Origin: Candidatus Heimdallarchaeota archaeon
GTDB lineage: Archaea; Asgardarchaeota; Heimdallarchaeia; Hodarchaeales; S146-22
Direction: 5' to 3'
Length of the DNA stretch: 6,274 nt
Assembly: GCA_015520535.1 (NCBI GenBank)
Contig: WAPZ01000435.1
Location: 1 to 6,274, forward strand
Each line of letters begins with the position of its first letter. Position 1 is the stretch's first letter. Positions 1 to 5,052 of this stretch are shown one piece after another. A model generated the notes under the pieces. The model was not told the origin of the DNA, did no database searches, and saw only the letters and a program-made list of their open reading frames with translations. A program made the translations under genes and the position numbers.

Positions 1-21
1 TCAGATGTGTATAAGAGACAG
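1..21 (+). other. Nextera/Tn5 mosaic-end adapter remnant (artefact)
   Basis: Bases 3-21 read AGATGTGTATAAGAGACAG, the 19-bp Tn5 mosaic end used in Nextera libraries. The preceding TC also matches the transposase read-1 adapter, which ends in ...GTCAGATGTG. This is untrimmed synthetic sequence at the contig edge. Real genome sequence begins at about base 22. It is not evidence of a Tn5 insertion in the organism, because no transposase or second end is present. Confidence 0.96.
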
Positions 22-161
22 GATAAATCTGTTTTTTAATGACTTTAAATATTATATTTCCCCAAGCAAATGAACAAGTAATGTGGATGAGAAAATTTGT
101 CAAAACCAGACAAAAGTTGCCAACGTATTTTTTTCAAGCCATGTGAAATTATTCTCAATCG

Positions 162-184
162 TGCTAATCATTGTTGCTAATCAT
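162..184. repeat. Tandem 10-bp direct repeat, possible regulator site
   Basis: TGCTAATCAT occurs at 162-171 and again at 175-184, a 13-bp period with a 3-bp spacer. The second copy runs into the 8-bp palindrome ATCATGAT (180-187). The pair lies directly upstream of the candidate TATA box of the TusA/SQR unit, where an archaeal regulator could bind. The repeat is seen directly; an operator role is inferred from position only. Confidence 0.4.
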
Positions 185-191
185 GATGTAT

Positions 192-200
192 TTTTTTAAA
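192..200 (+). promoter_or_regulatory. Candidate archaeal TATA box for the TusA-SQR unit
   Basis: TTTTTTAAA at 192-200 is followed by a purine-rich AGAGAA. The usual 25-26 bp spacing would put transcription start near 221-223, leaving a leader of about 34 nt that carries the strong SD of the TusA gene. The region is generally AT-rich, so other boxes (for example 44-56) cannot be excluded. Confidence 0.3.
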
Positions 201-220
201 AGAGAATTAATTTGGTTTAC

Positions 221-259
221 ATGGAAAAGAAAGAGTTTCCTAAGGAGGTAAGAAAATGA
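221..259 (+). CDS. Possible 12-codon leader ORF overlapping the TusA start
   Basis: ATG at 221 opens a 12-codon frame (MEKKEFPKEVRK) whose TGA stop at 257-259 overlaps the TusA start codon as ATGA. It has no SD of its own, but its ATG falls about where transcription should start if 192-200 is the TATA box, so it could be read as a leaderless ORF. Its last codons run through the TusA SD. Such short frames arise easily by chance in AT-rich DNA, so a translated leader peptide is only a possibility. Confidence 0.15.
   Translation: MEKKEFPKEVRK
242..248 (+). promoter_or_regulatory. Strong ribosome binding site of the TusA gene
   Basis: AAGGAGG at 242-248 lies 7 nt before ATG 256. It is the strongest Shine-Dalgarno sequence in the window and fixes the TusA start. 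Most other genes here have weak or absent sites. Confidence 0.85.
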
Positions 260-510
260 GTGTGGAAATTAGTAAAAGAATCGATGCTAGGGGAAGCCAA
301 TGCCCCGGGCCACTTATGGAATTAGTTAGAGCCATTAAATCAGCTCAAGTAGGAGAAGTAATCGAGGTTTTAAGTTCTGATCCCGGTTCTGCAAAGGATA
401 TCCCGGAATGGGCAAATAAATCTGGTCATAAATTAATTGAAATTAAAGATTATGGTGACTATAAAGGTTTCATCATCCAGAAAGGAGAACGAAAACGACG
501 AAGAAAATAA
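256..510 (+). CDS. tusA: TusA-family sulfur carrier protein
   Basis: This is an 84-residue protein of the TusA/SirA family, small cytoplasmic carriers that hold sulfur as a persulfide on one cysteine and pass it to partner enzymes. The hallmark is visible: DARGSQCPGPL at residues 10-20, with Cys16 in the CPGP motif as the only cysteine and probable sulfur-bearing residue. The second family motif, SDPGSAKDIPEW, is at 41-52, followed by the terminal beta strand ending GFIIQKG. Length is typical except for a very basic tail, ERKRRRK, after the fold should end. The start is fixed by a strong SD. An SQR-like flavoprotein follows after about 40 nt on the same strand, which points to a sulfide or persulfide relay. 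Family membership is secure. The actual acceptor (thiolation enzyme, Hdr-like complex or other) cannot be read from this window. Confidence 0.93.
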   Translation: MSVEISKRIDARGSQCPGPLMELVRAIKSAQVGEVIEVLSSDPGSAKDIPEWANKSGHKLIEIKDYGDYKGFIIQKGERKRRRK

Positions 511-540
511 ATAACTGTTTCAAAATATTAAACACTAAAT

Positions 541-545
541 AGGAG
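541..545 (+). promoter_or_regulatory. Ribosome binding site choosing the second ATG of the SQR-like gene
   Basis: AGGAG at 541-545 is only 3 nt before the first in-frame ATG (549) but 9 nt before the second (555). Normal SD spacing favours 555, which removes the first two residues of the longer reading. The intergenic gap after the TusA stop is then 44 nt, consistent with cotranscription. Confidence 0.6.
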
Positions 546-554
546 TGGATGTAT

Positions 555-1703
555 ATGAAAAAAACAAAAAAACCTAATGTTGTAATCTTGGGAGCGGGAA
601 CTGGTGGTACCATCGTTGCAAATAAATTACGCCGAAAAATTGGTTCAAAAGTTAATTTAACCGTGATTGATCCCACTTTCAAACATCCTTACCAACCTGG
701 TTATCTGTTTGTAATTATAGGGAAGGAAAAACCGGAAAACCTAGTTAAAGACAGTCGAAAACTCTTGCCGAGAAAATCAGAAAAGATACAAGATTATGCT
801 GTAAAAATAGACACTGAAGCACAAGAAGTTCAAACAAAAGAACATGGTGGGATTAAATACGATTACCTAGTTATTGCGACGGGTTCACGGCTTGCTACTG
901 ACGCCGTGGACTGGTGGGATGACACCATTCATCACTTTTATAATGGTGAGGAAGCTTTAAGATTATATAATGAGCTTAAAGAATTTAATAAAGGAAAAAT
1001 TGTCATTTCAATCGCTGATATTCCATACAAATGCCCACCAGCTCCAATTGAGGGCGCCTTCCTCATCGATGATTATTATAGAAGGAAAAAGATCCGTGAC
1101 CAGATACAAATTACATACACCTCGCCACTAAACCGAGCCTTTAGTATCCAAACCACGAATGAGGTCATTGAGCCCCTCATGAAAAAACGGGGAATTGAAG
1201 TCAAAACCTTCTTTAACACGGATGAAGTCGACACTGAAGAAAAAGTGGTTTACTCCTTAGAAGGAGAAGAACTAGATTATGACCTTTTGATTATGATTCC
1301 ACCACACCGAGGACAAAGTTTCATAAAAGAATCGGGCTTACCAACCGATGAACAAGGCTGGGTCAATGTAGATCGTTATACCTTACGTGTCGAAGGGTTT
1401 GATAACATTTATGCTCTAGGAGACGCTACTAACCTACCAATCTCAAAAGCTGGAAGTACGGCTCATCATGAAGCTCCAATCATAGCCAAAAACATAAAAA
1501 GTCAAATAAAAGGTTCAAATCGTATTCACAAATACAATGGCCATGTGCAATGCTTCTTTGTGACCAAATATGGTTCATCAATGTTCCTTGACTTCAATTA
1601 CAGCCATCCGCCGAAAGCCAAGCGCTCTACGCGTTATTGGTGGTGGTTTAAGAAGATTTTCAAACCATTCTACTTCCAAATGGTTGCAAAAGGATATGTC
1701 TAA
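555..1703 (+). CDS. Sulfide:quinone oxidoreductase-like FAD flavoprotein
   Basis: This 382-residue protein belongs to the SQR/flavocytochrome c sulfide dehydrogenase branch of two-dinucleotide-binding flavoproteins. Such enzymes oxidise sulfide at FAD and build a sulfane-sulfur chain between two cysteines. Visible parts: an N-terminal FAD fold with GAGTGG at 13-18, ATGSR at 108-112, KCPPAP at 159-164, and the second FAD motif YALGDA at 286-291. A Cys-containing segment GHVQCFFVTKYG lies at 329-340. Cys160 and Cys333 are the only cysteines and match the redox pair of SQR; the third cysteine of classical SQRs, near residue 128, is absent (the region reads WWDDTIHHFY). The C-terminus, RYWWWFKKIFKPFYF, is aromatic and basic, like the amphipathic anchor that lets SQR sit on the membrane. 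It follows a TusA gene in a probable operon. SQR-type chemistry is well supported; quinone as acceptor is inferred, and a related persulfide reductase is possible. Confidence 0.85.
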   Translation: MKKTKKPNVVILGAGTGGTIVANKLRRKIGSKVNLTVIDPTFKHPYQPGYLFVIIGKEKPENLVKDSRKLLPRKSEKIQDYAVKIDTEAQEVQTKEHGGIKYDYLVIATGSRLATDAVDWWDDTIHHFYNGEEALRLYNELKEFNKGKIVISIADIPYKCPPAPIEGAFLIDDYYRRKKIRDQIQITYTSPLNRAFSIQTTNEVIEPLMKKRGIEVKTFFNTDEVDTEEKVVYSLEGEELDYDLLIMIPPHRGQSFIKESGLPTDEQGWVNVDRYTLRVEGFDNIYALGDATNLPISKAGSTAHHEAPIIAKNIKSQIKGSNRIHKYNGHVQCFFVTKYGSSMFLDFNYSHPPKAKRSTRYWWWFKKIFKPFYFQMVAKGYV

Positions 1704-1735
1704 AGAATCAGAACAAAATACTTCATATATCCATA

Positions 1736-1773
1736 TTTTTTCTTTTTTACGCTAGTTTTTATGTTGATTTTTT
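1736..1773 (+). terminator. T-rich archaeal terminator after the sulfur unit
   Basis: Four oligo-T tracts (1736-1741, 1743-1748, 1756-1760, 1768-1773) begin 33 nt after the stop of the SQR-like gene. No hairpin of note precedes them, which fits archaeal T-tract termination. They lie in the 128-nt gap between convergent genes and face only the + strand unit. For the opposing gene only a 5-nt T-run on the minus strand (1803-1799) is visible. Confidence 0.55.
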
Positions 1774-1831
1774 CTAATAACGTGGAAATCACCCTTTTAA
1801 AAAGTAGTACGCATATTTGTTTCTATGGCAC

Positions 1832-3466
1832 TTATGGAATGTTTAAAGGTGCAAGAACATTATTGGGGTCAACTGTCGCCTTAATCATACGGATTAGATT
1901 GATGATCATGGGATTTACTTCCTTGTGATAGGCAAGACGGAAGAAAGTTCCCACACCATGGTGATGTGAAGTAGTTCCACCATTTTTAACGAATGTACAA
2001 CTGATTTCTTTGTGTATTTCCGCGATTTGGTCTAAATTGGCATGATTCTGTGCTCCCATAAAAGTAAAATAAAGAGTTGCTCCAGTCGGATAAATATGAG
2101 AAATATGAGTTAATATAATAGGAAACCATCGACTTGCTGTTTTTTTGACTTTATTATAGAGTTTAAGGACATTATCCCATGTTGTAGCAGTTTCCATAGT
2201 TTCTAACATAATTCCTTTGCGAATCATAATGTCACGAAGATAAGGATGCCGAAAACGATGTCGAAACCATGAGGCTGCACCATCACTTCCCACAGAAACC
2301 GCATGATATTTTTTGAGGATTTTTTTTGAAAGAGCATAAGAGGCACGTGCATATTCTAGTGGCGAGTCATAAACTAGTATTAATAAAGAGCGACGTTTTT
2401 TAAGATGACGAAGCTTCAAATATACCTCAAGCGCCTTCAACAGCACTAAGTAGGATTTTTTTTCACTATGTTCTATTTTTTGAAGTTGCAGATAAAATGC
2501 CGTTTCTTCCTCATCTGAAAGCCTTGTGATAGCCGGCGGTATTCCCGTTTGTGCCAAGTCACGTAATATCTTTATCCCTTCTTCAAAATTCGGCAAGAAA
2601 AAAGTTTGTGCTTTTCTTTTTCTTCTGTTTAGTTGCCAAACGCGTAACGTCGCCTTAGTTATAATTCCAAAAATTCCTTGTGCGCCAAGGAATAAATCCA
2701 TCATACGTGGACCGGCAGCCGTATTGGGGTTTTGTACCACCTTTATTACCCCAACTGGTGTTGCCACTTCGATACCTAATGTCATATCTTCGATTTTGCC
2801 GTAAAAATTTGATGATTGACCAGCTGAGCGTGTTGCAAGCCACCCACCTAATGTACTGTATTCAAAAGACTGTGGAAAATGCCCGAGCGTTAAATCGTGT
2901 TTATTAAGGACTCTTTCTAGCTCAGGACCATATATTCCGCACTGGACGACTACATAATGACTTATTTTGTCAATGTGTTCGATTTGATTGAAGTACTTTA
3001 GATTGACAAGCAAAGTGTTTTGAAATGGCAATAGCGATCCAGTGACGGTTGTTCTCCCGCCAACTGGCAATACAGTCAAATCATATTGTCGTGCAAGGTC
3101 AAATATACCCAATAGTTGATCTACGTTTGATGGATAAATTATAGCCAGCGGAACTTCTTTTATTGGCACGTTATAATAATATTTCACTAGATCACGATAT
3201 GATTGACCATGTGAATTAACTAAGCGACTAAGTAATGCGGTATCTATGTTTTTTTCGCCAACTATGTTAACAAGTTCCCGATACACTACGTTATCAAGAT
3301 TTTCATAATGCTCGATGATTATGGGATCATTTTCTGAAACCGGAACTGGTTGTGCCCCAACCTTATTTGCAACATAGGTTGCAATTTTTTCAGCGTGTGG
3401 ATATTCCTCTTTACCCATACCCCAGAGTATGTAGCGGTAGACGTCATCAAACGTAATGGGATTCAT
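1832..3466 (-). CDS. FAD-binding oxidase resembling alkyldihydroxyacetonephosphate synthase (AGPS)
   Basis: This is a 544-residue flavoprotein of the VAO/PCMH family. AGPS swaps the acyl chain of acyl-DHAP for a fatty alcohol, forming the ether bond of ether phospholipids. Motif order matches AGPS throughout: ILWGMG at 13-18 (AGPS has a KWNGWG-like motif), FAD-binding PVGGRTTVTG at 134-143, FPQSFEYSTLGGW at 197-209, NFYGKIED at 220-227, GAQGIFGIIT at 261-270, LPNFEEG at 291-297, RLSDE at 315-319, HPYLRD at 407-412, HISHIYPTGATLYFTF at 454-469, NGGTTSHHHGVG at 495-506 and DPNN near the C-terminus. Tyr466 and His501-503 correspond to the AGPS active-site Tyr and HHH triad. ATG 3466 is preferred; an in-frame TTG at 3502 would add 12 residues, and neither start has an SD. 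No lipid gene is adjacent. A D-lactate/glycolate-type dehydrogenase is the alternative, but the HHH triad argues for AGPS type. Confidence 0.83.
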   Translation of the reverse strand: MNPITFDDVYRYILWGMGKEEYPHAEKIATYVANKVGAQPVPVSENDPIIIEHYENLDNVVYRELVNIVGEKNIDTALLSRLVNSHGQSYRDLVKYYYNVPIKEVPLAIIYPSNVDQLLGIFDLARQYDLTVLPVGGRTTVTGSLLPFQNTLLVNLKYFNQIEHIDKISHYVVVQCGIYGPELERVLNKHDLTLGHFPQSFEYSTLGGWLATRSAGQSSNFYGKIEDMTLGIEVATPVGVIKVVQNPNTAAGPRMMDLFLGAQGIFGIITKATLRVWQLNRRKRKAQTFFLPNFEEGIKILRDLAQTGIPPAITRLSDEEETAFYLQLQKIEHSEKKSYLVLLKALEVYLKLRHLKKRRSLLILVYDSPLEYARASYALSKKILKKYHAVSVGSDGAASWFRHRFRHPYLRDIMIRKGIMLETMETATTWDNVLKLYNKVKKTASRWFPIILTHISHIYPTGATLYFTFMGAQNHANLDQIAEIHKEISCTFVKNGGTTSHHHGVGTFFRLAYHKEVNPMIINLIRMIKATVDPNNVLAPLNIP

Positions 3467-3499
3467 TTTCTTTTCAGCCAAGTACGTCGTCAGAACGAG

Positions 3500-3537
3500 C
3501 AAATATTTTTCAGCTTAAAAATCTTTGTTTATTATAG
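3500..3537. promoter_or_regulatory. AT-rich divergent promoter region
   Basis: The gap between the two divergent genes holds TTTATTATAG at 3528-3537, which reads CTATAATAAA on the other strand. It also holds a minus-strand TTTTTAAGC at about 3520-3512 and AAAAATATTTG at 3510-3500. The first box is centred about 26 bp before GTG 3558 on the + strand and about 30 bp before TTG 3502 on the - strand, so it could serve either direction with leaderless transcripts. Assignment is by spacing only. Confidence 0.3.
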
Positions 3538-3557
3538 AAGAATGCCTAAGACCAGAT

Positions 3558-4271
3558 GTGATAGTCCCCAGAAATTTACCTAAAAAAGTTATGTTTACGG
3601 CTATTTTTATTAGTATTGTATTATTCTCCAGTATTACCTCTACTGGCGATTCTACAACAGCTACAGAGCTAAACGCCGGACAATATTATTATGAAACATA
3701 TGAAATTACGCCTAATTCCATGATTTCAATTATTTTATCACTTTCTTTTGTAAATTCCACACTAAATTCGTCGGCTATGCTTTTTATCAGCCCACTTCAG
3801 CCCTTTATTTCATATCTTGCACAATTAAATTTTAATCAAACTGTTGAACGATTTGAACCGCCCGGATATAGAAATGAATACTCTAGTAAGGATATCAGAG
3901 ATTTTTTAATTCAAAAAATAGAAGTACCTGCATTTACCATTGATAACAAGGCCGTGATTGGTATTTGGAACAATTATAGTAGTCAAAGCACCGTAACGTT
4001 TTCCTTTAATGTAATCATTAAGGAAAAGCAAAACGTTACAGTCGACGAAAACGAAGGTAGCCCACAAGCCCAGCAAAAATACCTTCAGTTGTTACAACGA
4101 ATTAAATTTTCACGTATTTATCCCTTTTTTGTGTATTATATTTTCCCATGGATGATTGTCCTTTTTATAGGAGACTATACACTCAGAAGTCTTTCAAAGA
4201 ACTACAAATCATATTTAAGAGACGAATTTTTGGAACAAATTCGTACAGAAGAAAAAAATGATAAAAAATAA
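3558..4271 (+). CDS. Putative secreted, single-span (type I) membrane protein of unknown family
   Basis: I recognise no family. From GTG 3558 the 237-residue product has a basic start (Arg5, Lys9, Lys10), a hydrophobic signal-like stretch at about 13-28 and an ectodomain of about 150 residues rich in alternating hydrophobic/polar strands. A short helical linker QAQQKYLQLLQRIKF precedes a membrane segment at about 187-205 (IYPFFVYYIFPWMIVLFIG) and a charged cytoplasmic tail of about 30 residues ending in KNDKK. Five N-X-S/T sequons fall in the ectodomain (Asn66, 70, 93, 139, 159), consistent with N-glycosylation outside the cell. GTG 3558 is chosen because it gives the signal a positive n-region and lies 26 bp from an AT box; TTG 3525 and ATG 3591 are alternatives, and none has an SD. 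It is divergent from the AGPS-like gene and convergent with DUF1614, so probably monocistronic. Topology is well supported; function is unknown. Confidence 0.72.
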   Translation: MIVPRNLPKKVMFTAIFISIVLFSSITSTGDSTTATELNAGQYYYETYEITPNSMISIILSLSFVNSTLNSSAMLFISPLQPFISYLAQLNFNQTVERFEPPGYRNEYSSKDIRDFLIQKIEVPAFTIDNKAVIGIWNNYSSQSTVTFSFNVIIKEKQNVTVDENEGSPQAQQKYLQLLQRIKFSRIYPFFVYYIFPWMIVLFIGDYTLRSLSKNYKSYLRDEFLEQIRTEEKNDKK

Positions 4272-4276
4272 AAAAA
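4252..4276 (-). terminator. Oligo-T terminator of the PAC2-DUF1614 unit, inside the opposite gene's end
   Basis: On the minus strand three T-runs (4276-4270, 4268-4263, 4258-4252) begin 13 nt after the DUF1614 stop. They overlap the last codons and stop of the convergent + strand gene, whose lysine-rich tail supplies the A-runs. Only 17 nt separate the two stop codons. No comparable T-tract follows the + strand gene, so its transcript may run into the DUF1614 antisense strand. Confidence 0.5.
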
Positions 4277-4288
4277 TGCCATGTTGAA

Positions 4289-5032
4289 CTAAAAAGGCGG
4301 AATAATCAGCAAAATTAAAGATACCGAAAAAATTCCCGTCAAGAAAATGCCATCCCACGTTCCAGCACCGCCGATACTTGCCATTGGGGCGTCCAAATCG
4401 GGTATTTTCGGTAAATTCAAGATATCGGCACCGATAAGTGTTCCTAAGACACCGCCAACATAAGCCAAACTTGGTGCTAAGTTCAAATTTCCGCTGAATG
4501 CTCCAATGATTAAAGCAATAATAGCCGAAACTATAGGTGGGACTAAAAAGGGCATTGTGATTCCAAGTCCTTTTACGGGAGTAGCGAGTGGATAAATCAA
4601 AAGGGTAATTAAAAGGACAGCTAGGATAAACAAGGGCAAATCTTTGAGATTTTGAAGAATAATCCATAAACTAATAATAGTTGGAATGACACAGCCACCT
4701 ACATTAACGCTTATTAGGGTTTTTTTAGGCATTGTCGGCACACGAATCACATAGGACATGAAAAAAAAGCGAACTAGGTATTCTTGCGTTTCACTGGTTT
4801 GACTTTTTATGGTAAAAAGTGGGATATTGACAAAACTTCCAAAGAAAGAGGCTAGAACAAAGAAAATTGTTGCCCACCATGGTAATCCTAACACGACAAG
4901 TGTATATTGCGTTGTTAATGCTAATAAAAACATCATGAGTGAAGTCAGAAGCAATACGATGAAGTATACTGTGTAAACGTCTTTTTCATGAGTGGGATAA
5001 TAATGCCACGGGATTTGTCGTCTTCTTTCCAA
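4289..5032 (-). CDS. DUF1614-family polytopic membrane protein
   Basis: This 247-residue integral membrane protein has about seven hydrophobic segments: roughly 19-43, 47-72, 105-126, 132-150, 160-182, 185-203 and 228-245. The conserved pieces I associate with DUF1614 are FVNIPLF at 67-73, VNVGGCVIPTI at 109-119, GTLIGADILNL at 197-207 and SIGGAGTWDGIFLTG at 219-233. The biochemical role of the family is unknown to me. Two acidic residues sit in or beside membrane helices, Asp203 (GAD) and Asp227 (TWDG), and are the obvious candidates for a functional site. The start is TTG 5032, supported by a GGTGA SD 6-7 nt upstream and by the absence of an earlier start. It lies 20 nt downstream of the PAC2 gene on the same strand, so the two are probably cotranscribed, with an oligo-T terminator just after the stop. 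Confidence 0.82.
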   Translation of the reverse strand: MERRRQIPWHYYPTHEKDVYTVYFIVLLLTSLMMFLLALTTQYTLVVLGLPWWATIFFVLASFFGSFVNIPLFTIKSQTSETQEYLVRFFFMSYVIRVPTMPKKTLISVNVGGCVIPTIISLWIILQNLKDLPLFILAVLLITLLIYPLATPVKGLGITMPFLVPPIVSAIIALIIGAFSGNLNLAPSLAYVGGVLGTLIGADILNLPKIPDLDAPMASIGGAGTWDGIFLTGIFSVSLILLIIPPF

Positions 5033-5038
5033 AAAATT

Positions 5039-5043
5039 TCACC
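5039..5043 (-). promoter_or_regulatory. GGTGA ribosome binding site supporting a TTG start
   Basis: On the minus strand GGTGA at 5043-5039 precedes TTG 5032 by 6 nt. GGTGA is a common archaeal SD form and justifies the non-ATG start of the DUF1614 gene. Just upstream, overlapping the PAC2 stop, lies ATATATAAAAA (5060-5050), which could act as an internal TATA box giving the DUF1614 gene a second, separate promoter. Confidence 0.6.
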
Positions 5044-5052
5044 TTTAAATTT

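Larger units (their letters stand above)
22..255. other. Non-coding leader upstream of the sulfur genes
   Basis: This AT-rich stretch of 234 bases has no gene of normal size on either strand. It contains T-runs at about 32-37, 128-134 and 191-197, which could end a transcript from a gene lost at the left edge. It also holds a TATA-like stretch TTTAAATATTATA at 44-56, a 6-bp hyphenated inverted repeat TTTGTC/GACAAA at 96-114, a tandem direct repeat at 162-184, and a 12-codon ORF at 221-259. The later elements are listed separately. Confidence 0.6.

Noticed and set aside
3..21. Tn5 transposon end as a natural mobile element
   Set aside because: It is at the exact contig edge, matches the hyperactive mosaic end used in library kits, and has no transposase or target duplication.
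96..114. TTTGTC/GACAAA inverted repeat
   Set aside because: Only 6-bp arms in AT-rich DNA, more than 75 bp from the likely promoter, so chance is a sufficient explanation.
473..682. 69-codon minus-strand frame over the TusA end and SQR-like start
   Set aside because: It lies antisense to two well-supported genes, has no family features, and its hydrophobic look comes from the complement of lysine-rich codons.
1570..1755. 61-codon + frame overlapping the SQR-like 3' end and continuing into the intergenic gap
   Set aside because: It sits in another frame of a conserved gene, without SD or domain features, and ends within the T-rich terminator.
2526..2907. Frames of 62-92 codons (2526-2804 +, 2655-2843 -, 2680-2907 +) inside the AGPS-like gene
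   Set aside because: The AGPS-like frame carries conserved motifs across this whole stretch, so the others are shadows.
3350..3583. 77-codon + frame across the AGPS-like 5' end and the divergent promoter
   Set aside because: It is antisense to the conserved N-terminus of the AGPS-like protein and has no recognisable content.
4215..4667. 150-codon minus frame overlapping DUF1614
   Set aside because: It is out of frame with the DUF1614 motifs, which continue through this region, and its composition is rich in Phe, Tyr, Trp and Cys without any recognisable domain.
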